From contig OX392528.1 of NCBI GenBank assembly GCA_947623455.1, positions 52,780,322 through 52,844,321 on the forward strand: a stretch of 64,000 nucleotides of DNA, in the 5' to 3' direction. A program made the position numbers and the translations under genes. A model generated the notes under the pieces. That model was not told the origin of the DNA. It did no database searches and saw only the letters and a list, made by a program, of their open reading frames with translations. Source of the stretch: Mimachlamys varia. Lineage: Eukaryota > Mollusca > Bivalvia > Pectinida > Pectinidae. Shown here piece after piece: positions 14,003-25,653 of the stretch (within the stretch, counting starts at the first letter, position 1; every line of letters begins with the position of its first letter).

Positions 14003-14792
14003 CATGCAATGGGAGAGCATATCATGATGACTAGCACATTATTTATTTCTGCGTGAATCAGCGACGTAAAATCTATTTCGCTCCTAAATCATCGTAGCCA
14101 AACTTCTGACAGGATTGTACGAATTTCCGTCATCAAAAAGTAATAATTTTAATCAAAAATAAAAATGAATGGACTTTGTATCAAAGAAATGCTTTGTAAA
14201 TTATGACAATATACGCAAGAGTGAATTAAACCGGAAAAAACATATGCATGTATATGTTTCAGAGAAATAGTTGGAAGAGTCGAAATATAGAAACACACTG
14301 ATTGGTAATGAAGTCTTAAGCTTCTGTTTTTATTATCATGTGGTAAATCTAAGAATGTGTACACGAAAATATTAATTTAAATAAAAAATTACAATTAGAG
14401 AGCTCTCGTGATTTGATATTATGATATGCACATCATCAGAACAAAAATGTAAATCTAATAATAAAATAAAGTTAACAAATGGAATTTAACGCTCTCGTAA
14501 TTTAGCATTCATGTATCATTATCTGATATTAAATCTAAAACAATTTTGACATCAAAGCTAAACAACAGAAATTGGTCATTTACATATGGTTTCAACACAT
14601 TCTCGTTTATTAAATATAATAACTAAATATGCTAATAACTATTTAATACATAGAGTAACAGTAAACATGGTAACACAGACCATCACAATCATACACAAAA
14701 TAGTATTCCTCAGGACGGCATTTTCCAGTCTGTCGTATTTCGGTCGCATTCGATTCGTTTATCCCTATATGCAATTGGTTGTATACCTGTTA
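14003..14792. other. unassigned AT-rich DNA
   Basis: AT-rich sequence with two related short stretches (gctctcgtgatttgatatta and gctctcgtaatttagcattc, near 14,401 and 14,490). No supported gene or RNA. Confidence 0.55.
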
Positions 14793-14872
14793 CACCAAAC
14801 GGGAAACCATGGGTATTTTCCGTAAACGAGATTTCTCGTTTACGGAAAGTGCCGATGGTCTCCGATTGCAGT
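14793..14872. repeat. fold-back inverted repeat
   Basis: A 15-bp perfect inverted repeat (tttccgtaaacgaga at 14,817-14,831 and its complement at 14,834-14,848) with a two-base loop. With a few mismatches the arms extend outward to about 30 bp or more (ggaaaccat on the left, atggtctcc on the right). A related sequence with the same aaccatcggcaccttccgta core lies at 26,325-26,395, so this is a repeat family and not a unique hairpin. Confidence 0.75.
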
Positions 14873-15296
14873 AGACCTGAGTGTATGAATATTCTGTGTG
14901 TTGTTGTGACGTCATAACACCGTGATACCACATTTACATCCACCTGCAAATTACAACACGGTATTTTTTTTTTACTTTTTAGATTGTGTTGAGAAGATTC
15001 TTGGCAGGGAAGACTTCTTGTCTATACAATTTATTATCGTCAAGAATCTCCAAACTGTCGAGAAAATTGATTTTTTTTGTTATCACGGAGCACCATGTAA
15101 TACGTACGTCCAAAATGAAAGTTGAATTAGATTTTGATCTTTAATATTATATGTTTTTCAAAGCATTTATTTCTGGTATAACAAATTTTCATTTTGCACA
15201 CCGAATGTTCCCGGAAATCAATCAACCATAACGTTGTTCTATCGATTTTGTTTTGTTCTGTACTAATTCTTGCTGTATCTGCCATTTTCAAATGTT
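14873..15296. other. unassigned DNA
   Basis: No feature supported. It contains a T-rich run and short unsupported open frames. Confidence 0.5.
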
Positions 15297-15900
15297 TTTT
15301 CCTTCAATGTTGACTGAACATCTAGAAAAAGTTGATAACTCAAAAAACAAGAGGACCAGAGGGTCTGTATAGCTCACCTGAATATAGAGTTGTATCTAAG
15401 CAATCGTGGCAAAATTTCTCCAAATTTTTTCCTTCAATGATGACTGAACATCTAGAAAAAGTTGATAACTCCAAAAACAAGAGGACCAGAGGGTCTGTAT
15501 CGCTCACCTGAATATAGAGTTGTATCTAAGCAATCTTGGCAAAATTTCTCCAAAAAGATCGCAGGGGCAGGACTATGGGATGGAGATCTCCGACTGGTTC
15601 AAAGTTGTGACTTGGAAAGTAAGTCCCTATAGTATGATTTCGTGGCCCAGGGTCAGTTCTAAAGCATTATTGCATTTGTCTGTTTGCCCAGCCACTACGC
15701 TCCCTGGGGAAGGGTTTGTCAGGCCCTTCATTTGTACCATTTTGAATTCCCACCTTCTATAGTTGCTTCAACCAAATATGATCGATATTCAGTGCCTATT
15801 TCTAGAGATGATTTCTATAGGAACATAACCGAAATGCCCCCTTTTTGGTCCCGCCCGTTGCATAAGAAACGAATATTGAGGAGATGCTAGCAAGATAGTA
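15297..15900 (+). repeat. mollusc dispersed repeat with 130-bp tandem duplication
   Basis: A unit beginning ccttcaatgttgactgaac is present at 15,301 and again at 15,431, a 130-bp period, with only a few differences. Each copy includes accagagggtctgtat followed by cgctcacctgaatat, a sequence I recognise as a very common dispersed repeat of bivalve genomes. After the second copy the repeat continues through ccctggggaagggtttgtc and atgccccctttttggtcc to about 15,900. The open frames at 15,520-15,890 lie inside it and are not genes. Confidence 0.75.
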
Positions 15901-16631
15901 AACAGGAAAATAACATTTCAGCTCAACTGAAAATTAAAAAGTAGTGGGACTCTTTTAGAAGGATCAGAGTCTTCCTCCAACCTCTCTCAATCTGGGTGAT
16001 GCTTGACCGGAGAGAAACGAAAATAGCACCGAGCAGGTGATTTTAGTGATTTGAATCTTGCAGTTTTACTAAACAAACACGAGGAAGATATCAACAACAC
16101 AACTTCGGGATTACATCCCTCAATCAGTGTCACCATCGTTAACTTAGACCAGCACTGAAATAGAAAAGTGAAATCAAATCACGTATCCGAAATTAATTGC
16201 AAGTTTCCCATTTAATTTATTTGGCTAATTTCAAATGGGAAACGTTTAAACCCCGACTTATTGACAGCGACGTGAGCTGGCAGCGCCATGAGTTAGACCA
16301 GAACATCTTCAATTATAGCACTTGTGATTTTGATTTTTTATTGTAATTCTTGTAAGTAATCGCTGGCATGTAAGTAAAATATACACATGTTTCCATCCCA
16401 GTAATAGACGGTAATAGGAAACACTTAAAGAGCTCGTTCGTGGAGATATTTTATATTAAGTTACAATCACAAAGAATGTCAGCTATGTATATCGATGATT
16501 TTGATAATGTAATAAAGTTATCTCATAAACTGGGTTAAAAGGCAATCGGACACTCACTTACATGTAGATTAGTTCATGTACATAAACACACCCGAGCACG
16601 TGAAATCTTTCATTTTAAACTGTTGGTGTGA
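15901..16631. other. unassigned DNA with one short hairpin
   Basis: An 11-bp inverted repeat (gtttcccattt at 16,203-16,213, aaatgggaaac at 16,233-16,243) is the only structure seen. No gene supported. Confidence 0.5.
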
Positions 16632-17291
16632 AGCATACATATTTGAGACTCAGTGTCACAGTAATGTAGCATACATCTTTTAGTCTCCATGTTACAGAAA
16701 GGTAGCATACATCCTTAAGTCTTCATGTCACCGTAAGGTGGCATATATCCTTAAATCTCCATGTCACAGAAAGGTAGCATACATCATTAAGTCTCCATGT
16801 CGCAGTAAGGTAGCATACACCCTTAAGTCTCCATGTCGCAATAAGGTCGCATACATCTTTAAGTCTCCATGTCGCAGTAAGGTAGCATACATCATTAAGT
16901 CTCCATGTCGCAGTAAGGTAGCATACACCCTTAAGTCTCCATGTCGCAATAAGGTAGCATACATCCTTAAGTCTCCATGGCAAATCCTTAAATGTCCATG
17001 AAATCTTTCATGCTACAACTGTTGGTGTTAAGCATACATCCTTAAGTCTCCATGTCACAGTATGGTAGCATATCCTAAAGTCTCCATGCCACAGTAAGGT
17101 AGCATACATCCTTAAGTCTCACTGTCACAGTAAGGTAGCATACCTCCTTAAGTCGCTATGTTATAGTATGGTAGCATACATCCTTAAGTCTCCATTTCAC
17201 ATTAAAGTAGCATACACCCTTCAGTATCCATGTCATATTTGGGTAGCATACACCATTAAGTCTTCATGTCACAGTTAGGTAGCATACATCG
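16632..17291. repeat. 36-bp minisatellite
   Basis: About 17 copies of a 36-bp unit with ggtagcatacatcc then ttaagtctccatgtc and gcagtaa. Copies from 16,730 to 16,980 are the most regular and alternate catacatcattaag and catacacccttaag versions, suggesting a two- or three-unit higher-order period. The array is broken near 16,980-17,035. Because 36 is a multiple of three, open frames run through it on both strands (12-residue peptide repeats); these are artefacts of the period. Confidence 0.93.
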
Positions 17292-18960
17292 AAGATGTCG
17301 GAAAGCTCAGTTTTAATGCCGTTCGTTTCACTGATTTGTATTTCGCGAACACACAGCCAATCTTTTCATCTAAAACAGTTTGTGATATTTTAATCACTTT
17401 ACAATGAGTATCAATTAAGTTAACATTGTACTTTAAAATTGTTTAATTTATTTTTAAACGGTTTATAATCTCTTATCATTGTGCATCATACCTTAGAATA
17501 TGGTTCAAAGTAATTACCTAATTTATTTTAGACAATTACCATAAATGGTAAATGTCAACTACACATTGCTTAAAATAACTATATAACGAGGTATGTGTCT
17601 CCATCACGTTTCATTTAACTACAATGAAGAGAAACAACGTTGCGCATAATCTGCCCTTTATCTCAATTCTGTGTTTCGCGTTAAACTCCATAATGGCCGA
17701 TTATCGCTGCCCTAATCACCTGTATCTCATCACCAAGCGCGTGAAATTCCATACGATCGTTCTCATTACGTATTCCCCGCGTGTCAGAGATACTAATCAT
17801 ATGTCTATGTACATAATTATAATCCGCAAGTACAAAGTACTTAAATAGACATTAATTTACCTCCAACCACTTCAGTCGGAGAGACAGGGCTTGTCGACGT
17901 GTACTCTCCTTATCTCGAAGCCCAATTCACGATTTTCTTCATTACGGGTTTGTATGGATTTTTCACGGCGGACAAATCTTCTTCCCTGGAGGACCAATAT
18001 GATAAGTTTTCTGAAGATAAGGATCCCTCAAACAGCCATCAACCTATCCCAGATAACTCGACTCGCGAGAATGAAGAGCGTCTATCTCAGTTCAATGTTG
18101 AAATCTATGGAAGCCGATGGAGAAAATCTAGTTTATTTTTTTTTTTTATGTTGGGCTCTTTTGTTGATAAGATTGGTGGGAAATGTCAAAGGAAACCAAT
18201 GGAAAGTGTAGAAACTACACCCCAACGTTACATTTTTTGACTATTTTTCTTTCTTTTTTTCTGAAGGCCATACTAAACTCAGGGAGTTTTTAATTTATAC
18301 AAACTAGAAGATTCACATGTTTTGTTTGACTTTTCATGAGCAAAGAATAGTTTGAATGTACTGGATGCTTCAAATGGGGTATATTTTGTACCCTGGGTCA
18401 TTTGAATATTGCGCCAGAATATTAACCATGATGCAGCAGTAGCCACACACTCTTCATCACCACGTGAAAAAATGGTGGTCATGACCTGTCAACAATTCGG
18501 CTGGAATTGTACCAAAGATTCCCACCGTTGACATACCTGGATGATTAGTCTGAGTGAGATATAGGGAAGGAGCTACACCTGTATATGTTTGGTAAGCCAA
18601 TATAGAGAAATTAATAGTTATCTCGGGCCTGAATCCAGAACATTGGTTATAAATTGCACAACGCTCCCATACAACTGAAGGTAGTATAGATAATTAAACA
18701 CAAACTAAGAGCGATATTTTCTTGGTTTTTTTTATTGCTTCTTCTGTCTTTAACATCTTGATCGATCACCATTCTGATTCATACTTGTTGTGATCGTGTA
18801 ATTATAGTAAATACAAAATACACCCAGAACCATTAGACAATATACACGATTGAGATTGAGCCATTCCTTGTTAGATCAATCAATTCACAATAATGTGGTG
18901 GTAACGAAATGAGGATTAACCGCCATTTCCTACAATGGATGAAAAACTCCCAAATCAAAC
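17292..18960. other. unassigned DNA with unsupported open frames
   Basis: Two overlapping plus-strand frames at 17,891-18,240 read for about 110 residues but start at non-ATG codons, end in a poly-T run and contain no recognised domain. A minus-strand frame at 18,279-18,482 is equally unsupported. An exon of a larger gene in 17,890-18,130 cannot be excluded, but nothing decides it. Confidence 0.4.
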
Positions 18961-19019
18961 ACCGCCTCCAGCTTCCGTAGTTACTTCATCTTCCAATCCG
19001 CGCGCTTATCGACAAAGCT

Positions 19020-19081
19020 GTCGTCTGCTGACGTGAGTCTATCGTCTGCGCGGGTCGGATTTGTTCTGCGAGGAGGGCGAT
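19020..19081 (+). promoter_or_regulatory. GC-richer, promoter-like segment
   Basis: A local rise in CpG-containing sequence (cgcgcgctt, gcgcgggtcgg) ahead of a candidate start codon at 19,082. It contains gtcgtctgct at 19,020-19,029, a 10-mer also found about 160 bp upstream of the confident gene's start codon. An in-frame TGA at 19,034-19,036 bounds any coding sequence. No TATA box is clear. Promoter identity is an inference. Confidence 0.25.
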
Positions 19082-19330
19082 ATGTCAAGCGATCTATTTC
19101 GCGCGGCAGTCGATTATTTACACTTGCCAGTGATTGCTATTTTCTTCTTGTTATTATTTCTCCGTGGAGTCTGTTATCGAGGGGATTGCAATTCATCATT
19201 GTATAATGCGCTTGTCTACTTCCAGGCTTCCGTAAGAGTTTATGAGGCTCCTTCAACTTTGGTCGGCGCAGATCTATACAACGGTCCGCAGACGACTGTT
19301 CATATTCTCAACTTAAGGCTCCACAGAGAA
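19082..19330 (+). CDS. candidate first exon of a secreted or membrane protein
   Basis: From ATG at 19,082 the frame stays open through 83 codons to a possible GT splice donor (gaa|gtaatg, phase 0) at 19,331. Residues 13-30 form a strongly hydrophobic stretch (LHLPVIAIFFLLLFLRGV), as in a signal peptide or signal anchor. Two cysteines (31, 36) and a mixed-polarity stretch with SLYNALVYFQASVRVYE follow. A stop codon lies in frame upstream and GC-richer sequence precedes the start, as expected of a 5' exon. Another GT (ttcc|gtaaga, about 19,230) fits the donor consensus better, so the exon end is uncertain. I do not recognise the family, and no downstream exon was identified. It could be a chance open frame. 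Confidence 0.3.
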
Positions 19331-19931
19331 GTAATGTGCATTTTTTTGGTGATAAATATTTGGTGATAATATGCGTATACGACATATTTGATAGATATAA
19401 GAGGTAGGGCACTTATATCGAGTTATTTTGGCCAATATATCAAAATCGTGACAAGATTCGCTACCGAAAGAAGAGCGGCAACTTTACGTTATATAACAAT
19501 CATGTACGTATGCATAAATGCATTTTTGTTGTACTTCATGAACAAAGCTTTGAATCTAGAGAATATCTAGTGAACAATCATTTATGATATATTTTCAAAA
19601 TATTAAAAAACAAAACAAACGAGAACGTTTTAACGAACCTAGAACAGCTATTGGATCTGTAACCAGGCTTAAAATACAAATGTAGCTAGTTTGTAATGAG
19701 TCATTATGATATATATTGATAAAGGGGTTAAACCTGCAACCATCGAAATGTTTGGGTTTTTTATATATAATAGTGTTTGTCTGGGACACCTGTTCATCAT
19801 GCAATGAACGTCAACATTATTTGAAGAAACCCATAACTGTAGTCTACATTTGACCATTCGTTCACTTTCAAACATTTCTACAGTAAATTTCGTTTAAGCG
19901 ACCACCAAGCAGTACAGAATGTACCTCGTTT
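19331..19931. other. unassigned AT-rich DNA
   Basis: No supported gene. Short frames at 19,388-19,570 (plus) and 19,595-19,875 (minus) show no domain or conserved feature. Confidence 0.5.
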
Positions 19932-20073
19932 TATGGAACGTCCTAGCTACCTTAAGACTGTAGGCTTAATAGTATGTCACCACGTCATGCCATCATGTCA
20001 CCGCGTTTAAGCATCAACATGGCGACACGTTGCTGTAAAGCCTACAGTCTTAAGGCAGCTATGGCGTTCCATA
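19932..20073. mobile_element. fold-back element, 142 bp, about 36-bp arms
   Basis: The left arm from 19,932 (tatggaacgtcctagctacc, then ttaagactgtaggctt) is the inverted complement of the right arm ending at 20,073 (aagcctacagtcttaaggca, then gctatggcgttccata), with about three mismatches in 36 bp. The loop is about 70 bp. This is the form of a small non-autonomous inverted-repeat element. No flanking duplication was established. Confidence 0.75.
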
Positions 20074-20409
20074 TCATTTTGACTATGTATACGATAGTAT
20101 GCACGCAGTTAGCATAAGCTGTCAAACTGAGATACAGTTCATATAGTTTTGCATTGTTAATAATGTTCAAATATTTTACAAAGAAAAAACTTTCGAAGTG
20201 GGTTGCTACGATGGCAACCACGATTGATGTGGTTGCTAAAACAACACAGCCCCAGTAACTTTATACATGTTATTGGTAGAAAACAACCCAATTTTTCTTC
20301 TTTTCATCATTTGTGAATTTTAAGGTTAATATTTATGATATGTCTTGCTTTTCGAACATATTTTTTCACGTATAACGATTGCTTTGTACCTGCAGTGACA
20401 AACTGATCT
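20074..20409. other. unassigned DNA
   Basis: Nothing supported beyond AT-rich intergenic sequence. Confidence 0.5.
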
Positions 20410-20990
20410 GGCCCTGATTTCATCAACGTTTATTAAAGGCCTAATATACGTAACTTCAGCGAAATTTACGTGATTCTGAAAAAATTCTGAAAAAAATTCA
20501 GTTGATAACCATGCAAAAATAAGCCTAAAACGAAGTAAACCTGAGCGGTAACTAACAAGAAACTCTTGACAAAAAAATCCAAAGAATTGAAAATAATTCA
20601 GGTGGGGCCCATTTAAAAACAAACCGAAGATAGAAGAAGGTTCGAAATGGACACGTGTTTACAAATAGCTTGTTTCAACTGCTGCTGTACCGGTAACCGC
20701 GAAAGAATTCATCTTGAATATTGCTGATATCAGTTAATCGTAACTAAATCTATAAATATATTAAGTTATTAGGCTTGATTTTCGCTTCAAGTTTTGCCGA
20801 ACGTTACGTTTATTGGGCATTTAAATTAAGGAAATTCCTTAACTTAAAAACCTCCATAGGAAAAAATTACAAAAATTAAGAAGAAAATCTTAAGTTAAGG
20901 AACTTTCCTTATATTATGTAATACTTTCCTATGGAGATTTTTAAGTTAAGGAATTTCCTTAATTTAAGGAACGTTGATGAAACCGTGGCC
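20410..20990. mobile_element. 193-bp palindromic element split by a later insertion
   Basis: The left end (ggccctgatttcatcaacgt, 20,410-20,436) and the rest (20,821-20,990, ending gatgaaaccgtggcc) belong to the palindromic element also found whole at 33,240-33,432 and 63,115-63,307. The two pieces are separated by a 384-bp unrelated element flanked by TTAA. Without that insert and one TTAA the host is 27 + 166 = 193 bp, exactly the length of the intact copies. The element is an inverted repeat rich in ttaacttaagg and tccataggaaagc motifs and encodes nothing. Confidence 0.88.
20437..20820 (-). mobile_element. 384-bp TTAA-flanked non-autonomous element, nested copy
   Basis: The ends are aggcctaatatacgtaactt and its inverted counterpart ending attgggcat, flanked by TTAA at 20,433-20,436 and 20,821-20,824. 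TTAA target duplication is characteristic of piggyBac-type transposition. It is the same length as the copy at 45,054-45,437 and reversed relative to it. Shared internal landmarks include caggtggggccca and gctgatatcagttaatc. No transposase frame is present, so it would need a partner in trans. Confidence 0.85.
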
Positions 20991-23544
20991 TGGTAGCGAC
21001 GCGGTCGAACGTCGCAACAGAAAGCCGCCATTATTTACATTACCGTCAAAGAATTTCGAATGTGCATCAATGGAATAAAATTTCGCAAGCTTCTATTGTA
21101 TGATTAGACGTGGTGGATCCAAAATATATTCCACATTTTAAGATGTTGAAGTAACCAAACAAAGTTGTCATCGAACAGTCGCCATGTTTGAAACAGTAAT
21201 TAATCTGCTGAGCCTTATTACTGTAGTACATTGCATATACGGTAATTCATACGAAATTAGAGTTTAGTAAGCTGAAGAAGAAAGAGAGAGATGTAAATAT
21301 TCAGAATTGGTCGTTTAAGAAAAAGAAAGCGAGGAAAAAATTATTACAAGCATGATATGAACTGTTCCAACATCAGAATTGGAAAAGTTAAAATGTGCCC
21401 AGGGGAGATTGTAAAGATGGCTGACTTCTAGCCCACCATCAACAGGTCCAATGGGTGTTGACTTGGAGTCTAATAAGTGGTGTGCTAACAGCTAGCTCCC
21501 ATCACGACCTGATGAAAGACGGCAGAACCGGTCATTACAGCAAATGGTAGGCTCTCTGAGTTGTAATGAACATCTAACGTGGTGACTGACAGGTTCGATG
21601 TTGCAACATGCATGAAACGTACATCGTGTATCAGCTGTCTTTCTTTCTGACAAAACCCATGCAGGGGAACATCTTTGCTGACAAATGTAGATTTCAGCGA
21701 GCTTACGCATTTGATAATTCAACTAGCTACTTTGTTTAAACTTTCAACAAATCTGTTTAATATAAAAAGTGGCCCGGAAGCGATTTTATATTCAGTTTAC
21801 AACTCGTTAATTATATTTTTTTCCAAATTGCATTGTCCCCCATTCCCTTCTATGTAGCGGAGTGCAAGAAGCCAAATGGTGGATTTAAATAGGGAATGCG
21901 CAAACTTCTTGAACACATCGACAATTCATGTATACAGTCTAGAGCATTCACATGATATGCATGGGTTTTATTCTAATCAACAATTAGAAATTGAGGCTAA
22001 TTGCACAATGTTTTGTGATATCATGTAGTCGTTGCCATTCTAATTTATACCGTATAATTTATCTTTGAGCACAGGTAGGAAAATTTTTTCAACACGAGGA
22101 ACACCTCAATGAAAATTAATACACCCTTCGATAAAACAGGTAGCATTTTGGAAAAAAACCCAGTAGAAATAAAAAGTATATTTGATGACTCATATGCATG
22201 CCAGTACATATAGTTCCGATGAGCGTGATTCAAATCTAAACAAAAACAAAAGGAAATACCCTATCATATGTTCTATAACAAAATTAAAGTACAGTGAAAT
22301 AAAAATTCTCAGATTTTATAGCCGGAAACTGTCGGAACCGGTTTAGGCGTGTTGAGATTGGACAGAACCAGCACAGACAGGAAGCCCAATTTGTCAGCGT
22401 TTGGCTAGAGTTCGAGGCATCGTGTTATTGCTGCTGGTCAAATTTTAATTGATTGTCCAGTCTCGGGCTGTCCGAACTGGAGCAGACGGAATCAATATAT
22501 AAACTGACCAGAACCGGTCATTTTGGCAGACTGCCCAACCAGAAATTATTTCGGTTCTAGTGAATTTGTTCCAAATCGCTAATGTAAGGAGTTCTGCACT
22601 TTGAAAGTACGTGCGCACGACTAGAAGCTTCGTCAAACAATGTTTATAAATTTTTCGTTAATCATTATTAAAGAAATAATAATAAATTTTGAATGTTAGA
22701 TATTTAGCTGTCATTTGCAAAAATAGGGTCAATGCCTATGGCTATTTATCATTTGTGTCGGTTCCTGCTTGAAATATCAAATACAAGATTACTGTAATAA
22801 GGAACAACAAGTTTCGATATGAATTTTATGTTTCCTGTATCGCCCTTTCTACTCATTTTCCTTTCCTATACTTTTTTTTCCCTCATTTTTCAAATCTAAT
22901 CTGTAGTTGCTGTATGTTTGTTATTGCTTTGAAGAGGATAGATTAACATAAGTTTCCAACTTTTTATTCTGACTCCTTGTATCAAATGTATATTCAAGTT
23001 TGAATTTAAATTGTTTTTACGAAAAATGCACCATTTAAATTACATTGTAATTGTAAAATCATATCATCAACGTAGGCATACAAACTATTACAACTATTAT
23101 TTTGACGCAGAATATTGCACTATTTCAACAAAGAAGCAGAAACGTATTGCTTATGAAAAAATGCCTATTTTTGACACTTTAAATTTCGCACTTTTGATTA
23201 AAAAAGGAAAACATTGCTTTTCTGTAAATTATGTTTCTTCACCAGCAAAGGTCCTTAGTCCTTGATATTTGACAAGTAGTTCGTTAATGTCAATACATTT
23301 TAGCTTTGCAAACATTGGTGACCTTGACCTTCGTTCAACCAAATATGCTAAAATTAAAATTTTGTTCCAGTATTTTACACAAGGATATCCTTCCTTGTCC
23401 TATTTGTTTAGAGTTAAAGACAAGAAGTAAAAAAAAATGTAATACTCCTTCATTTTGTGTTTGGCAAATAACAAAATATAACGTTGATTTTTCTTTCACT
23501 TTAAGATTATTTGATTATTTTTCGTCCATATACGTTCTATAAAA
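20991..23544. other. unassigned AT-rich DNA
   Basis: About 2.5 kb without a supported gene. A motif agaaccggtcat occurs at about 21,525 and again near 22,510, within otherwise dissimilar sequence. Short frames at 21,675-21,857, 22,445-22,636 and 23,011-23,265 have no recognisable content. Confidence 0.5.
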
Positions 23545-23890
23545 AACGTGACGATTTCGATTTTCCTATACTTAACTTTCCCTTTTTTGATAGTAACGTC
23601 CCTACTTCTCCAACTTTTGGTGTTAACAAGTCGCAGCCTAATTCGTTATTTTATGGTTTACTCTAGGTATCGAGATAGATACTCGTGATAGATGCCGGCT
23701 GCTGACGAACAGACTTAAGGCCCAATGATTCGAGAGATGTATGTTGATGAATATTATATACAAGTTTTATGGTCGCCATCTTGGTCTCGTTGAGAAATAT
23801 TCTGTTTCCTGGTATGATATGTATGTGAACGTTTCTAAATATGCTCATGAGCATGTCTACTTGTTGTAATTGAGAATTATGTCTCAGTTC
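23545..23890 (+). mobile_element. decayed 3' part of a reverse-transcriptase element
   Basis: Plus-strand sequence from cgtgacgatttcgattttcc through tagtaacgtccctacttctc, ctgctgacgaac, gagaaatattctgt and ttgttgtaattgagaat parallels the copy at 49,240-49,600 in the same order. Frame breaks and point changes are frequent, so it cannot encode protein. It covers the last part of the reverse-transcriptase frame and the start of the 3' untranslated tail. Confidence 0.75.
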
Positions 23891-24177
23891 TCATTTTGCA
23901 GACTCTGAAATATGAACGAATAGAAATAACCATAATTTATCACTATTATTACTCCGCCCAAATATAAAGGTAATTAGCTGGGTGACATAAGAAGTTATAG
24001 TCAATTCCACCCCAAATAACCTTAATTAGCCCAGTCCGGGCCCTGAATATGCAACGAAATAATGGTTTTATGGCGAAATAGTATATCAGCCACCACACAA
24101 AAGGGCTACCATATGTTGCCATACCAAAATGTATTCCACTCCAACCGTTTATTCGATATATTGATCAAAAAACAAAC

Positions 24178-24598
24178 CACAGGGACATGAGAACTTGTTA
24201 CAGCCAGTTTTGGACCTTAATTAAGGTGTTAAGATCAATTTTGTAGGGCCCCACCCCCTCCCCCCTCCCTCAATGGTAACGAAGGCTTTGAAACACGAAA
24301 ATTTTGCGTGTTTAGGAGAGGAAATGGAGAATATTTCTGCGAAAGGAGGATTCGTTTGACGTGCATTTAGGAAGTTTGTAAAATAAAAATTATCCTTTTT
24401 TCCAACGTTACCAAGCGTTCTTTCGTACCTCAACTGTAAATTTTTGATGCAAGAAAGGTAGGTGGGGTCGATTTTTCGACCTCGAAAGCTAGCCACCCTT
24501 TCGGCTTTTTAACTATAGAGGGAAGCATTTTTATCGATAATTGATCTAAACACCTTGATTTAGGTCCAAAACTAGAAGTTAATTATCAGGTCCCTGTG
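24178..24598. mobile_element. CACAGGG-ended inverted-repeat element, complete copy
   Basis: The left end cacagggacatgagaacttg (24,178) pairs with the right end ccaaaactagaagttaatta...ccctgtg (24,598). The imperfect inverted arms are about 60 bp and include ggaccttaattaaggtgtt on the left and its counterpart on the right. Length is 421 bp. A C-rich patch and a 91-codon minus-strand open frame lie inside, but the frame has no recognised domain. Related copies are at 11,694 and 13,543. The transposon superfamily is not clear, since no flanking duplication was identified. Confidence 0.75.
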
Positions 24599-25653
24599 CC
24601 CAAAATCAGTAGGTCTATATTATGATACAGTGTCGGACTAGACTCATTTGCTACCCATTGTACGGTAATGCAATTTCATCGTCTGCTTGTTTTCCTCGTC
24701 TCAGAGGAAATGTTTATTGTATAGGTTGGTGCCAATATTGTCAGAAATGACAAGTTTGCGACGACGGGCTCCAACCCTCCCAAACAATCTGGGGTTTATT
24801 GACAAATAGGACTGGCAACTAATTTATTAGTTTAGCACCGGACGACAAACAGCAATAATGAAACGGACATAGACTTGGAATTCTTGTATACATCAATACA
24901 TTCGGATATTGTATCGCCATTTTCTTTTCACGGATGTTGCAGAGACACGGGTTTTGTTCGTTACATTTAAGGCCATATGTTGTATTGACCTCAAATATTT
25001 ATATATTTCTTTTCCGAAAGAGACCTGTAAAAGCTTAAAATAACTTTTATGTGTATCGGCCTAATCATGAAACAGTTCAAGGGGACGAATAGCAATGCAT
25101 GCGTTATGATAGAAGAAATGAATTCTAAATAGTTTTTTTTAAACTTGGAGTATATTCTCTTCCACATAAAAATAAGTCTACCTTCCATGTGTTCAACAGG
25201 TTTTTTTCAACATTATATACTGCCCTACATGTAGGGCGTACGAATTGTACCTGCTAGCCCCATTGCATTGTAAGAGGTTACTAAATATTTGGAATCCTTT
25301 CTCTTCATTCTTAACAGCTTTCTCTTTCCAAATGTCTCCTCACTTTTGACGTTCTGTTGAGCGTTCGCCTCTGTGAGGAAGGCTACATACCAGAGTCTCT
25401 AACAATGGTAGTTACTGCTCCCCTGCTTGACGTTCAGAATTATTGGACTGGAACGACTGGTTCACCATTGTCAGTATAATGTGACCGGGTTAGGTGTTCT
25501 AATGAAGGCCTTCGGCAGAATACGCCATTGTGATAGCACTTTAAATCGGCAAAAGATCCGGACTATCGCGAAGAGGCTTACACTAACATATTGCAGCGTC
25601 TAAAATACACATGCATTCAACACACACACACACATATCGCATACACCGGAGAC
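24599..25653. other. unassigned DNA with short CA microsatellite
   Basis: No gene supported. A CA run of about eight repeats lies at 25,619-25,635. Confidence 0.5.

Noticed and set aside
16723..17001. Open frames on both strands with ATWRLKDVCYL or SPCRSKVAYI repeats
   Set aside because: They are produced by the 36-bp minisatellite period.
17891..18240. Overlapping frames of about 110 codons
   Set aside because: They have non-ATG starts, two competing frames, a poly-T run at the end and no domain; not strong enough to call a gene.
24221..24496. 91-codon minus-strand frame as a transposase remnant
   Set aside because: It lies inside a short non-autonomous element and shows no catalytic motif.
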